From RUG563 sp045590215 (GTDB taxonomy: Bacteria; Bacillota; Clostridia; Christensenellales; Aristaeellaceae): a stretch of 64,000 nt of DNA. A program made the translations under genes and the position numbers. The stretch lies in assembly GCA_045590215.1 (NCBI GenBank), contig JAZNQO010000001.1:1-64000 (forward strand), given 5' to 3'. Position 1 is the stretch's first letter. Every line of letters starts with the position of its first letter. Positions 7,513 through 16,502 of this stretch are shown piece after piece. The notes beneath the pieces were generated by a model that was not told the DNA's origin, searched no databases, and saw only the letters and a list, made by a program, of their open reading frames with translations.

Positions 7513-8115
7513 TTATTGATAAGAAATCAGCCCCATGCGGCTTAAGAGGTATTTGCCCCATGCGAAGGTTTCACGCACATGGTTTTTGATCCAGTATTCG
7601 ATCTTGCAGGGGCTGCCGATGCCGTCTGCTTCATAGCCTGCGTCTTTTGCCATCTGCATGGCTCTTGGCAGATGATAATCGCTGGTGACGAGGGTGATTT
7701 CATTTTCCCCTTCCGGCAGGAATTTTCTAGCGTTCAGAAGGTTTTGCATGGTGTTGAGGGAGGAAGGGTCGCTGAACACCTGATTCTCCGGCACGCCCTT
7801 TTCGATCAGCCAGTTACGCATGATATCCCCTTCCGGTTGAGGCTCCTTGGGGCCTTGGCCGCCGCAGACGATCATCCTCCTGGGCATCCGTTCATATTCT
7901 TTGAGGGCGGCTTCCATGCGCAGTTCCAGCTGGGGGCTGAGGGAACCGTCTTCATATACCTGTGCCCCCAGCACCACAATGGCATTGCTGTTTTCCGAAA
8001 CGGGGGCAGGATGGGTTTCTGCATAGACCAGCAGCAAAAGCCCTATGAGAAAGCATAGGCAAAACAGAATGATTGGAACAAGGATGATCATAGCAAATTT
8101 TCGTCTTCCCGGCAT
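7513..8115 (-). CDS. YdcF/SanA-like DUF218 membrane protein
   Basis: 200 aa. One N-terminal membrane helix (about residues 8-30) followed by a DUF218 domain: NAIVVLGAQVYEDG, RMIVCGGQG, SSLNTMQNLLNARKFL and VTSDYHLPRAM are the usual blocks. The family is envelope-linked (E. coli SanA, YdcF) with unproven enzymatic role. The ATG lies inside the end of radC (28-nt overlap) with GGGAG 8 nt upstream, so the two are cotranscribed. Confidence 0.85.
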   Translation of the reverse strand: MPGRRKFAMIILVPIILFCLCFLIGLLLLVYAETHPAPVSENSNAIVVLGAQVYEDGSLSPQLELRMEAALKEYERMPRRMIVCGGQGPKEPQPEGDIMRNWLIEKGVPENQVFSDPSSLNTMQNLLNARKFLPEGENEITLVTSDYHLPRAMQMAKDAGYEADGIGSPCKIEYWIKNHVRETFAWGKYLLSRMGLISYQ

Positions 8116-8867
8116 TTTTTATTCTCCCATTTGGTTTTGCGTTTCATTTCATTTTGCTCTGCGGCCAGGTGCATTTCGTTTTCCATGGGGATTTCAATGT
8201 AGCCGCTTCTTTTGAGGCTGTAGGTTTCGTGGCCGCCCACTATCACATGATCCACAAGCCGGATCTCCACCATGGCAAGGGCTTGCTGAATATCGCCGGT
8301 CAGGTCAATATCGTCCTGAGAGGGCAGGGGGTCGCCGCTGGGGTGGTTATGGGTAACAGCGGCGGAAACGGCATTGCAGCGCATGGCCTCCCGAACCACT
8401 TGCTTGGGGGAAACACGCACTTCATCTGCTGTGCCCGTGCCAAGCAGCAGCACTTTGGTCAATTGCATTTTGGCATCAAAGCACAAAAGATAAAACTGCT
8501 CTTCCCTTTTGCCCAGAAACAGCGAGGCGCAATAGGCCGCCAAGGCGGAATAGGTGCTGAACCGGGGCTTGGAAAGAATGGTTCCCTGCTGATATCGCTG
8601 CATCAGCGGCAGCATCATGGTCAGCAGCGTTGCGCTCTTTTCGCCCATGCCGGGCACCTGCTGCAATTCTTCTTTCGATGCCTCCAAAACACCGGCAAGG
8701 GAGCCGAAGGTTTCCGTCAGCCTGTGCGCCAGCGGATTCACGTCTATTCTGGGAATGGCAAATGTAAGCAAAAGCTCCAACACTTCATGTTCGGAAAAAC
8801 CATGAAACTGGTTGATTTCAAAACGCTTGCGCAGCCTTTCTCTGTGTCCTGTATGCTCCACGTTCAT
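8088..8867 (-). CDS. radC: RadC family protein (JAB-domain)
   Basis: 259 aa. An N-terminal helix-hairpin-helix (VPGMGEKSAT, 71-80) is followed by a JAB/MPN metalloprotease-like domain whose metal motif HNHPSGDPLPSQDD (173-186) is complete. RadC proteins (UPF0758) have an uncertain role in DNA metabolism; the old repair claim for E. coli radC was withdrawn. The C-terminus is extended by about 35 charged residues (MHLAAEQNEMKRKTKWEN...) beyond the usual end, and this tail is where the DUF218 start codon sits. First gene of a two-gene operon. Confidence 0.9.
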   Translation of the reverse strand: MNVEHTGHRERLRKRFEINQFHGFSEHEVLELLLTFAIPRIDVNPLAHRLTETFGSLAGVLEASKEELQQVPGMGEKSATLLTMMLPLMQRYQQGTILSKPRFSTYSALAAYCASLFLGKREEQFYLLCFDAKMQLTKVLLLGTGTADEVRVSPKQVVREAMRCNAVSAAVTHNHPSGDPLPSQDDIDLTGDIQQALAMVEIRLVDHVIVGGHETYSLKRSGYIEIPMENEMHLAAEQNEMKRKTKWENKKCREDENLL

Positions 8868-8896
8868 TTCTCTCCAATTTTGTTTTCTTCTTCAAT

Positions 8897-8925
8897 ATTT
8901 TAGCATACGTTTATTTTGCCTGCAA
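8897..8925 (-). promoter_or_regulatory. Sigma-A promoter of radC operon
   Basis: Minus strand TTGCAG (8925-8920), 17 bp, TAAAAT (8902-8897), 30 bp before the radC start codon. Confidence 0.7.
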
Positions 8926-8973
8926 GGGAAAGAACGTGATTCCTTGACAATTTTTCACAAAAAGGAGGGAATG

Positions 8974-9002
8974 TTGCATTTTATTGCAGTTTCATGTATA
9001 AT
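8974..9002 (+). promoter_or_regulatory. Sigma-A promoter of degV gene 1
   Basis: TTGCAT (8974-8979), 17-bp spacer, TATAAT (8997-9002) preceded by TG (extended -10). Confidence 0.75.
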
Positions 9003-9037
9003 AAACGGGTAATCTAAAAGAGGGGTGGTAATTTATC

Positions 9038-9919
9038 GTGGAACAATCTTATGTGTTTATGACGGACAGCGACAGCGATTTATTATATTCCATTGCGGAT
9101 GAGCGCAATATTTCCGTGGTGAAAATGCCCTACATTCTGGATGGTAAAGAATATTTTGACGATAACGGCCGGGCTGGCATTGAAGCGGATTTCTTCGCCA
9201 AGATGCGTGCCGGGGCTGCTCCCAGCACGTCCCTTCTCTCTACACCCGTGTATTTGGAATATTTTGAGCCCATTCTTTCTTCCGGCAAGGATATTCTGTT
9301 TGTGGCGTTTTCCTCCCAGATGAGCAACACCATCCTCAACATCTACGAAGCCCGTGAACAGCTTTTGCAGAAATACCCGGAACGCAAGATGATTGTGGTG
9401 GACACCCTGTCCATTTCTGCACCCATGACGCTGCTTGTGCTGGCGGCGCATGATATGTATCAAAATGGCAGCAGCATGGAAGAAATCGAAAGCTGGCTTT
9501 TGGAAAACAGGCTGCGTGCGCAGGCATGGCTGACGGTGGACGACCTCAAATATCTCCGCCGGGGCGGCCGTATTTCCTCCACCAGTGCCATCTTTGGCAG
9601 CATGCTGGATATTAAGCCCATCATCACCATGGGCAAGGGCGGCAAGATGGATCCTGCCGAAAAGGTGCAGGGGCGCAAGAAGGCTTTGCGCACCATTGCG
9701 GACCGCATGGCGGAAAACATCGAAAACCCCGAAAGCCAGACGGTGGTTATCCTTCACGGCGACGTACTGGAAGAAGCGGAAAAATTCGCCACGATTCTCA
9801 AGAACCGGGTGCCCGAAATTCGGGATATCCGCATCCAGATGATTGGGCCGGTGATCGGTGCCCATTGCGGCCCCGGCACGCTGGCCGTGTGCTTCATGGG
9901 CAAGGAAAGAAGCATCTGA
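9038..9919 (+). CDS. DegV family fatty-acid-binding protein (first paralogue)
   Basis: 293 aa. DegV fold: MTDSDSDL at the N-terminus, AAPSTSLLSTPVYLEYFEPIL (the lipid-contacting TS block), SSQMSNTIL, LRRGGRISSTSAIFGSMLDIKPI and IGPVIGAHCGPGTLA. Members such as FakB bind a fatty acid and present it to the kinase FakA; no fakA gene is in this window. GTG start, GAGGGGTGG upstream. Single-gene unit with its own promoter and terminator. A paralogue lies at 45249-46136. Confidence 0.88.
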   Translation: MEQSYVFMTDSDSDLLYSIADERNISVVKMPYILDGKEYFDDNGRAGIEADFFAKMRAGAAPSTSLLSTPVYLEYFEPILSSGKDILFVAFSSQMSNTILNIYEAREQLLQKYPERKMIVVDTLSISAPMTLLVLAAHDMYQNGSSMEEIESWLLENRLRAQAWLTVDDLKYLRRGGRISSTSAIFGSMLDIKPIITMGKGGKMDPAEKVQGRKKALRTIADRMAENIENPESQTVVILHGDVLEEAEKFATILKNRVPEIRDIRIQMIGPVIGAHCGPGTLAVCFMGKERSI

Positions 9920-9933
9920 TAAAAGCATAGCAA

Positions 9934-9968
9934 AAGCCCTCTGCGAAAATAATGTGCAGAGGGCTTGT
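9934..9968. terminator. Bidirectional terminator
   Basis: Stem AAGCCCTCTGC / GCAGAGGGCTT with AT-rich flanks, between convergent degV and rqcH. Confidence 0.8.
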
Positions 9969-9971
9969 CTT

Positions 9972-11720
9972 TTATACTTTGCTTATCATGGCAGCAATTT
10001 CGCCTTCGGTGGTGTTGATGATCAGGGTGCGCTGGTTAGTGTAAATCACAAAGCCGGGAGGCGTGCCGCCGGGCTTTTTCACGAATTTGCGCAGTGTGTA
10101 GTCTACCGGCACCTGCACCCCCTTGCCCTTGGAAAACCATGCAGCCAGCTTGGCGGCTGAAAGCAGCGTTTCGGGGGCAGGGCTTTCTGTGCGAATAATC
10201 ACGTGGGAACCGGGCATATCTTTTGCGTGGAGCCAAGTATCATTGCCTCGGGCTGCGCCGGTAAGCCGGTCGTTCTGCACGCTGTTTTTGCCCACGAAGA
10301 TTTCCGTGCCGTCGGGGGCGAGATAGCAAAGGGGCTTGCTTTCCCGGTTGGGCTCTTTCTTTTTTGTGCCTTTGGCCGGAGCGGCCTTTACGATGCCGGC
10401 GGCTTCCAGCGTGCGGCGCACATCCCGCAGGTCGTCCTCTGTTTGGCAGGCGTTCAAGTCAAAAAGAGCTTGTTCCAAGAGGGCAATTTCCTGCATGGTT
10501 TTTTCTTTTTGCTCTTTGGCAATCTGCTGGGCAGAGCGAGCCTTGCGATAACGCTTGAAATACCGCTGGGCGTTCTGCGCCGGGGTCAGAGCCACGTCCA
10601 GTTCAATTTGCATCTCCCGGCCTTCGGGGTCATAGAAATTGGGCAGGGAAACGTTGTCCACCCCTCTTGGCACAAGATACCCTTGGGCGGTGAGCAGTTC
10701 TCCGGCGATGCGGTATTCTTCCATCCGGGCACTGGCGGAAAGCTCCTCTTCCTGCAAGGAGAGCTTCTTTTCATCCTTTTCCAGACAGGATTTGATGAGA
10801 TGCTTCAAAGACGCGCTCTTTTGCTGCATTCTGTCCTGCCTGTCCTTGCCGAAATAGAAGCGATCCATGGCATGGGAAAGGGAGGCGCAGGCCTTTTGCA
10901 AGGAGGGGTTCAGGCTCAGATAGGGGAAGGGCAGCACATCCTTCACAAGACCGTCTTCATCCGTTTGCAGGCAGGGACTGAAAATTTCCGGCAGGCGATG
11001 GAAAAAGGCGGCGGCATTTTCGCAGAGGGTTTGCAAATGCAAATCATTGGTCTGGGCTTTGTGCATGCCGGTGAGCCGGAAAGCAATTTCCCGGGCAGAC
11101 AGGGGAGAAAGCCCTCGGACGGATTCCTGCAAGGCCTTGTCCAAAGGCATTTGCAGGGCGGAAAGCCGGGACAAAAGCCCTGTGCCCTTGTCCTTTGCGA
11201 TTTCATCCGGGGAAAGCTTATCCTGCACAGGGGGCAGGGCAAAGGGAAGTCCGGGCAGAGCCTGACGCACCCGGCTCATGTCCAACGACACATGGCGGAT
11301 GGCGTCTACGATGCGGCCGTTCATCACCAGCGTGATATTGCTGTGCCGCCCCATCAATTCCACATACAGTTCCTTTTTGCCCATATCGCCCAGCTCGTCC
11401 TTGCTTTCGATGGTGAAGCGCAGGATGCGGTCGCCGCCCAATTGGACGATTTCGGTGATACGGCCTGTTTGCAGGTGCTTGCGCATCAGCATGCAAAACA
11501 TGGGGGCATCCATGGGGTTTTGGTAAGAAACTTCCGTTAAATGCACCCGTGCGAAAGAAGGGGCTGCCGAAAGCAGCAGCCGATGGTTTTTGCCACCGGA
11601 GCGAATCAGCAGCACCAGCATATCTTTTTCCGGCTGGGTCACTTTTTCAATGCGCCCATCCAGCAGCGTTTCGTTCAGTTCTTTGGCGACAAATGAAAGG
11701 GTAAGGCCATCCAGCGGCAT
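9972..11720 (-). CDS. rqcH: Ribosome quality-control protein RqcH (NFACT family)
   Basis: 582 aa, the usual length. The NFACT-N domain (MPLDGLTLSFVAKELNETL..., with GGRIEKV-type block LDGRIEKVTQPEKD) is followed by HhH and a central coiled coil (about 300-430, Q/K/E-rich), then the NFACT-R domain (ARGNDTWLHAKDMPGSHVII). RqcH binds 50S subunits stalled with peptidyl-tRNA and recruits tRNA-Ala for alanine tailing of the nascent chain. Older names are FbpA or fibronectin-binding protein. ATG with GGAGAATC upstream. It lies 12 bp after the FNT gene, so it may share its transcript. Confidence 0.92.
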   Translation of the reverse strand: MPLDGLTLSFVAKELNETLLDGRIEKVTQPEKDMLVLLIRSGGKNHRLLLSAAPSFARVHLTEVSYQNPMDAPMFCMLMRKHLQTGRITEIVQLGGDRILRFTIESKDELGDMGKKELYVELMGRHSNITLVMNGRIVDAIRHVSLDMSRVRQALPGLPFALPPVQDKLSPDEIAKDKGTGLLSRLSALQMPLDKALQESVRGLSPLSAREIAFRLTGMHKAQTNDLHLQTLCENAAAFFHRLPEIFSPCLQTDEDGLVKDVLPFPYLSLNPSLQKACASLSHAMDRFYFGKDRQDRMQQKSASLKHLIKSCLEKDEKKLSLQEEELSASARMEEYRIAGELLTAQGYLVPRGVDNVSLPNFYDPEGREMQIELDVALTPAQNAQRYFKRYRKARSAQQIAKEQKEKTMQEIALLEQALFDLNACQTEDDLRDVRRTLEAAGIVKAAPAKGTKKKEPNRESKPLCYLAPDGTEIFVGKNSVQNDRLTGAARGNDTWLHAKDMPGSHVIIRTESPAPETLLSAAKLAAWFSKGKGVQVPVDYTLRKFVKKPGGTPPGFVIYTNQRTLIINTTEGEIAAMISKV

Positions 11721-11732
11721 GATGATTCTCCT

Positions 11733-12485
11733 TTATTCACGATAAACCAGCGCATATACACAGGCAAAGCCTGCGCCGCCAATCACATTGCCGAGGGTGA
11801 CGGGCAGAAGATTGTTCAAAAGATAGCTGCCAACGGACACATTGGCTCCTGCCAGCATACCGGCGGGGATATAATACATATTGGCAATGGAGTGTTCAAG
11901 GCCGCAAAGCACAAACAGCATCACCGGGAAAAAGCACAGGGCGGCCTTGCTGCCGGCAGAGGAAGCACCGCTGGCCATCCATACGGCGGCGCAGACTAAA
12001 ATATTGCAGCCAATGCCTTTGAGCAGGGCGTCCGTAAAGGGAAGGGCGGCTTTATTTTGGGCAATGGTAACGGCGAGCGTTGCGGTATCGGGGCTGAAGC
12101 CCTTCAGCACGCCGCCGCAGGCAGCGAGAACGCTCACCAAAAACGCACCCAGCATATTGCCGATATAGGCAATCAGCAGGTTTTTGCCGATGCCGCTCCA
12201 TTTGGCTTTTTTGCACAGGCCTTGACCCACCATCAGGCAATTGCCGGTGAACAGTTCGCCCCCGGCCATCACCACCATCATCAGCCCCACTGGGAACACG
12301 CTGGCCCCCAGCAGCTTATTCAGCCCGGCACCGGCGGTGGACTGGATGAGGGTGGCTCCCATGCCGCCAAAGCCGATGAACATGCCGGCCATCACGGCCA
12401 GCAGGAAGCATTTGAGGGGAGAAAGGGTAATTTTGCCTTTGCTGATACCTTCCCATTTGAGGAAAATCTCTTTGCTGGAAATCAT
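11733..12485 (-). CDS. Formate/nitrite transporter (FNT) family channel
   Basis: 250 aa, six hydrophobic segments. FNT features: a cytoplasmic N-terminus, GMFIGFGGMGATLIQ in helix 1, GGELFTGNCLMVG (the conserved omega-loop region), and the second-half AANMYYIPAGMLAG-like block. These pentameric channels pass formate, nitrite, hydrosulfide or lactate; which one cannot be decided here. I choose the ATG at 12485 because GGAGG lies 8 nt before it; the GTG 9 nt further upstream overlaps that site. It follows the zinc-ribbon gene by 30 bp and precedes rqcH. Confidence 0.85.
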   Translation of the reverse strand: MISSKEIFLKWEGISKGKITLSPLKCFLLAVMAGMFIGFGGMGATLIQSTAGAGLNKLLGASVFPVGLMMVVMAGGELFTGNCLMVGQGLCKKAKWSGIGKNLLIAYIGNMLGAFLVSVLAACGGVLKGFSPDTATLAVTIAQNKAALPFTDALLKGIGCNILVCAAVWMASGASSAGSKAALCFFPVMLFVLCGLEHSIANMYYIPAGMLAGANVSVGSYLLNNLLPVTLGNVIGGAGFACVYALVYRE

Positions 12486-12515
12486 CTTTTGCACCTCCGA
12501 AAAAATTGGGAAAAA

Positions 12516-14411
12516 TCAATCAAGGGGGGGATAGGTGTAGCGGCCCATCAGCCGGGGCATGCCGTTATACATGCCATAGGCATCCCCAAACACCCGGTAG
12601 CGTTGATTGAGCATATAGGTGTCGTTGGAGATGTTTTCAAGGAGCACGGTTCTTGTAGGATCATCATCCAGCGTCATGATAGCCAGCTGGGGCTTGGTGG
12701 AGAGAATGGATGTGATGGTGCCTTCGCACAGATAAATCTGGGATTTGGCAATGCGGGTTTCCGCATTGTTCAAAAAGTCATTATAATCGTCGCACATATC
12801 CCATGCTTTCCGTGTGTAAATGGAGGCGATGGGCACATAATATACATCGTGCTGCACAATGCTGGGCGGCGTTTCCGGGTGATCGGGGTCGGATGCGATG
12901 ATGGTGATGGTGTTGGTGCCGATTTTGGTGAACACCGGCTCAAAGGAGAATTTTCCGTCCGTTTCCAAAGTGGAAAGATCCAGATTGCGATAATCGGACA
13001 AAATTTCGATATGAGCGGTGGAGATGGTTGTGCAGCGCACTACCATGGGATCTTCCTTCTGGGGATATTTGCCGTTTGCGTCCGGGGGCTGGCTGGTGTC
13101 ATCCACGAGGTTGGGGGAATAGCGGCTCTGAATATCTGCCTGCATGTCCAAGGGAATCACCTGGGGCGCACGGTAGAGGGTGACGGTGGCCGTGGTGGGG
13201 CGACAGTGGGGCGCACGGGTGGTGATGGTGAAGGTATTGGCACCGGTGGCCGTCACGGGAGCCTGATAGGAAAGGGCACCGTTATTGGTATTTACAAGGT
13301 CGGAAAGGTCTTGGTCGTTGATGATGACGGAGCTGTTGCTGGCCACCTCAAACTGAATTTCGTACAGGAATTTGGAAACCTCCGCATATCCCGTATCCGG
13401 CGAAACCAGCGTCAGGGGAGAAAGGGGGATATCCACATCGAAGGTGATGATATCCATCTGCTTTTGCTCGTTGGCGTTGGTTTTGATGTAGGGGGTGATG
13501 GTGGCGGTGATAAATTCCGCTTTGAGCAGCTCGTCCAGCCTCTTTTGGGCTTCGTCCTTTTTATCGTCTTCCGCTTCTTCCACGGCAATTTCCAGGGCTT
13601 CATACCATGTATAGTCTTCCACTTCGATGGTGGCATAGCCGCCGGTGACGGTAAAGGATTTATGCAGCTCTTTGATATAGATGGTGGCCCCTTCTTCAGC
13701 CGGGATTTTGATCATATGGGCAGGCATATCGTTGAGGATTGTGTTGGTGATGATAGCCTTTGCCTGCAGGGAATCATCCACTTTTTTGCCAAAGGGGAAG
13801 CCGGTATATTCATTCAGCATGAACACCCCAAACCCCAGCCCTACCACCAGCAAAAGAGCGGCAAACAGCCGGGTATACCGGCGCAGGCCGAAGTTTTTGG
13901 CATTGCGCTTCACTCTTCGCACCGTGGGGGCGGCATAAACGGGGGCATGAGTAAAATCCAGCGTTTCCTGCTCCGCATAGGAGGAAGAGCGGCTGGAAGT
14001 GACGGGAATGGCATCTGCCCGGATGTTCCCTTGAATTTCTTCCTCTTCCCGGATAACGGTGTTTTTCGGGTATTGGGGATAATTGGGGCGGCCGGATAGG
14101 GTTTGCACGTTGCGGCCTGTGGGGGCGATGCCCTGCTGGGCACTGCGCTGGCGCAGACGCTGCTGCTCAATAGCTCCCTTTTGCTTGCGCTGCTGCAGGG
14201 ATTGCATATCCTGTGCCAGTGCATCCCGGTCATCCATGGAGGCTGTGGAGCGGCCGTCTTCCGTATAACGGATATAGGTTTTGCCGGCAGGCGGCGCAGA
14301 AGGCTCTTCCTGAAGGGGTTTTTCAGGCTCCGGTTGAGTCAGCGGCGTGCCGCATTGAAAGCAACGGGGCAAGGAGGCGCGGTTCCAATGGCCGCAGTTG
14401 GGGCATTTCAT
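12516..14411 (-). CDS. Zinc-ribbon membrane protein with large extracytoplasmic part
   Basis: 631 aa from the ATG with AGGAGG 7 nt upstream; longer reading frame upstream is not coding. Residues 3-20 form a zinc ribbon (C3-x2-C6, C17-x2-C20). A proline-, Gln- and Arg-rich cytoplasmic linker follows to about 175, one membrane helix at 182-199 (RLFAALLLVVGLGFGVFML), then about 430 residues outside with several beta-rich repeats that look Ig-like (SYQAPVTATGANTFTITT; FEPVFTKIGTNTITIIAS). The layout resembles TcaA/YvbJ-type envelope proteins, but I see no clear family match. Function unknown; possibly an envelope sensor. Confidence 0.75.
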   Translation of the reverse strand: MKCPNCGHWNRASLPRCFQCGTPLTQPEPEKPLQEEPSAPPAGKTYIRYTEDGRSTASMDDRDALAQDMQSLQQRKQKGAIEQQRLRQRSAQQGIAPTGRNVQTLSGRPNYPQYPKNTVIREEEEIQGNIRADAIPVTSSRSSSYAEQETLDFTHAPVYAAPTVRRVKRNAKNFGLRRYTRLFAALLLVVGLGFGVFMLNEYTGFPFGKKVDDSLQAKAIITNTILNDMPAHMIKIPAEEGATIYIKELHKSFTVTGGYATIEVEDYTWYEALEIAVEEAEDDKKDEAQKRLDELLKAEFITATITPYIKTNANEQKQMDIITFDVDIPLSPLTLVSPDTGYAEVSKFLYEIQFEVASNSSVIINDQDLSDLVNTNNGALSYQAPVTATGANTFTITTRAPHCRPTTATVTLYRAPQVIPLDMQADIQSRYSPNLVDDTSQPPDANGKYPQKEDPMVVRCTTISTAHIEILSDYRNLDLSTLETDGKFSFEPVFTKIGTNTITIIASDPDHPETPPSIVQHDVYYVPIASIYTRKAWDMCDDYNDFLNNAETRIAKSQIYLCEGTITSILSTKPQLAIMTLDDDPTRTVLLENISNDTYMLNQRYRVFGDAYGMYNGMPRLMGRYTYPPLD

Positions 14412-14534
14412 GGCATTTCCTCCTGAAAGGTAAAATAATTCATATTCTATTTTCGCAAAAGTAAGGAAAAATCCTGCTTTTTCATAGAATTGTTTACAAA
14501 CTATTTTCCCTGAAAAACCCTGCCCGTTGCCGGA

Positions 14535-14563
14535 TTGCGCAATGGAGACGGGTGTGATATAAT
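14535..14563 (+). promoter_or_regulatory. Sigma-A promoter of dxs-tlyA
   Basis: TTGCGC (14535-14540), 17 bp, TATAAT (14558-14563), about 100 bp before dxs. Confidence 0.65.
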
Positions 14564-14666
14564 AAAATATGGTAAATGAACAGGGATACAGAGGAAACAT
14601 TTGGTTAAATTGCAGAAAAAGGATTTTTTGCAGCCGGAAAGGGCTGTGAGAATATAGAGGATTCGA

Positions 14667-16502
14667 TTGTTTATGAAGCTTGCAGCATTGAAAAGCCCCG
14701 AAGCATTGAAAAACTGCCGGGAAGCGGAATTGATAACGCTGGCGGAAGAAATTCGGGCGTGCATTATTGATACTGTGCAGCAAAACGGCGGTCATCTGGC
14801 GTCCAATTTAGGTGCGGTGGAAATGACGATTGCCTTGCACAGCGTATTTGACTGCCCCAAGGATAAGATTCTCTTTGACGTGGGGCATCAGTGCTACGCC
14901 CATAAATTGCTCACCGGGCGATATGAACAGTTTTCCGGCCTGCGCAAAACAGACGGGCTCAGCGGTTTCCCCAGCCGTGCCGAAAGCGAATATGATGCCT
15001 TTGCCGATGGACACGCCTCCACGGCTATTTCCGCTGCAGTGGGGCTGGCAAGGGCACGGGATATGCAGAAGGAAGATTATCGGGTGGTGGCTGTGGTGGG
15101 CGACGGAGCCATGACCGGCGGCATGTGTTATGAAGCACTCAATGATGTGGGCAACCGCAGAACGCCGCTGGTGATTGTGCTCAATGACAATGCCATGTCC
15201 ATTGATAAAAATGTGGGGGCTCTTTCCCTGCACCTGACCAAGCTGCGCACCAGCCGCGGCTGGCTGAACACGAAAAAGGTGATTACCGAGGCTCTGGAAA
15301 AGATCCCCGTGGTGGGCAAGGGGCTGTATAAGGTGTTTCGCCGGGTGAAAAACAGCATCCGCAATGTGTTTGTGAAGGACAGTTTTTTTTCCAGTCTGGG
15401 TATCCGGTATTTAGGCCCCATTGACGGCCACGATATAGATGAAATGCAGCGGGTGTTCCGCCGGGTTCGGGATATGAAGGAGCCGGTGGCGGTGCATGTG
15501 GTAACGAAAAAGGGCATGGGCTATGCCCCGGCGGAAGAAAAGCCTGAACTTTATCACGGCGTGGCTCCAAAGGGCGCAGCGGCTGCCTGCGCATCCTTTG
15601 GCACGGCAGCCGGGGAATATGTGACGAAGCTGGCAGAGAATAATAAAAAAATCTGCGTGGTGACGGCGGCCATGACGGACAGCACGGGCTTTAAGCCCTT
15701 CCGGCTGGCCTATCCGGAACGCTTATATGACGTGGGCATTGCGGAAGAGCATGCGGTGACGCTGGCTGCCGGCTTGGCTGCCGGGGGTATGCGGCCGGTT
15801 GTTGCGATTTACGAAACGTTCATGCAGCGGGGCGTGGATCAGCTGCTGATGGATGTGTGCCTGCAAAAGCTGCCGGTGCTTTTCCTGATGGACAGAGCCG
15901 GCCTTGGGGCGGACGACGGCCCCACGCATCATGGGGTGTTCGGCCTGCCTATGCTGCAAAGTATGCCGGGGCTGAATATCTGGCTGCCTTCCACCTGCGA
16001 GGAACTGCGGCAGATGATCGATGCGGCGTTTTTGCTGGATGAGCCCGTGGCCATTTTGTATCCCCGTGCGGAAATGGCGCAGGCTGCGCCCTGCAAGGGC
16101 TTTGTGCCGGGCAAATGGCAGAAAGTGAAAGAGGGGAAAGACGGGGCATTGATTACCTTCTCTTCTATGATAGAAACGGCGTTGCAGGCGGCAGAAATCC
16201 TTTCGCAAAAGGACGTGGACATAACGGTTGTGAATGCGTCCTCCGTAAAGCCCATGGACGAAGCAATGCTGTCCGCTTTGCAGGGGATGCCCCTTTACAC
16301 GCTGGAAGAAAGCGTGCTTTCCGGCGGTTTTGGCAGCCGGGTGGCGCAAAGCTGCACAAATCTTGGAATTAACGCACCCCGGATGCAGATGGGTATTCAG
16401 GACGCATTTGTACCCTACGGGGACAGGCAGGAGCTTTTGCGGCGCATGGGGCTGGATGCCGAAGGCGTTGCCAAGTGCATTTGGGAGGATCTGAAAAAGT
16501 GA
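14667..16502 (+). CDS. dxs: 1-deoxy-D-xylulose-5-phosphate synthase
   Basis: 611 aa. Condenses pyruvate and glyceraldehyde 3-phosphate to DXP, first step of the MEP isoprenoid pathway and source for thiamine and pyridoxal. Thiamine diphosphate motif VVGDGAMTGG (144-152) with N173, GGHLASNLG (H43), DVGHQCYAHK (H74), and the transketolase-type second half (DVGIAEEHAVTLAAGLA, DRAGLGADDGPTHHG) are all present. TTG at 14667 has GAGG 7 nt upstream; ATG at 14673 is the alternative. It overlaps tlyA by GTGA, the same dxs-tlyA order as in Bacillus. Confidence 0.95.
   Translation: MFMKLAALKSPEALKNCREAELITLAEEIRACIIDTVQQNGGHLASNLGAVEMTIALHSVFDCPKDKILFDVGHQCYAHKLLTGRYEQFSGLRKTDGLSGFPSRAESEYDAFADGHASTAISAAVGLARARDMQKEDYRVVAVVGDGAMTGGMCYEALNDVGNRRTPLVIVLNDNAMSIDKNVGALSLHLTKLRTSRGWLNTKKVITEALEKIPVVGKGLYKVFRRVKNSIRNVFVKDSFFSSLGIRYLGPIDGHDIDEMQRVFRRVRDMKEPVAVHVVTKKGMGYAPAEEKPELYHGVAPKGAAAACASFGTAAGEYVTKLAENNKKICVVTAAMTDSTGFKPFRLAYPERLYDVGIAEEHAVTLAAGLAAGGMRPVVAIYETFMQRGVDQLLMDVCLQKLPVLFLMDRAGLGADDGPTHHGVFGLPMLQSMPGLNIWLPSTCEELRQMIDAAFLLDEPVAILYPRAEMAQAAPCKGFVPGKWQKVKEGKDGALITFSSMIETALQAAEILSQKDVDITVVNASSVKPMDEAMLSALQGMPLYTLEESVLSGGFGSRVAQSCTNLGINAPRMQMGIQDAFVPYGDRQELLRRMGLDAEGVAKCIWEDLKK

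Noticed and set aside
12057..14099. 680-aa open frame on the plus strand
   Set aside because: It is antisense to the zinc-ribbon protein and has the His/Gly/Gln-rich composition of a shadow frame; no ribosome site.
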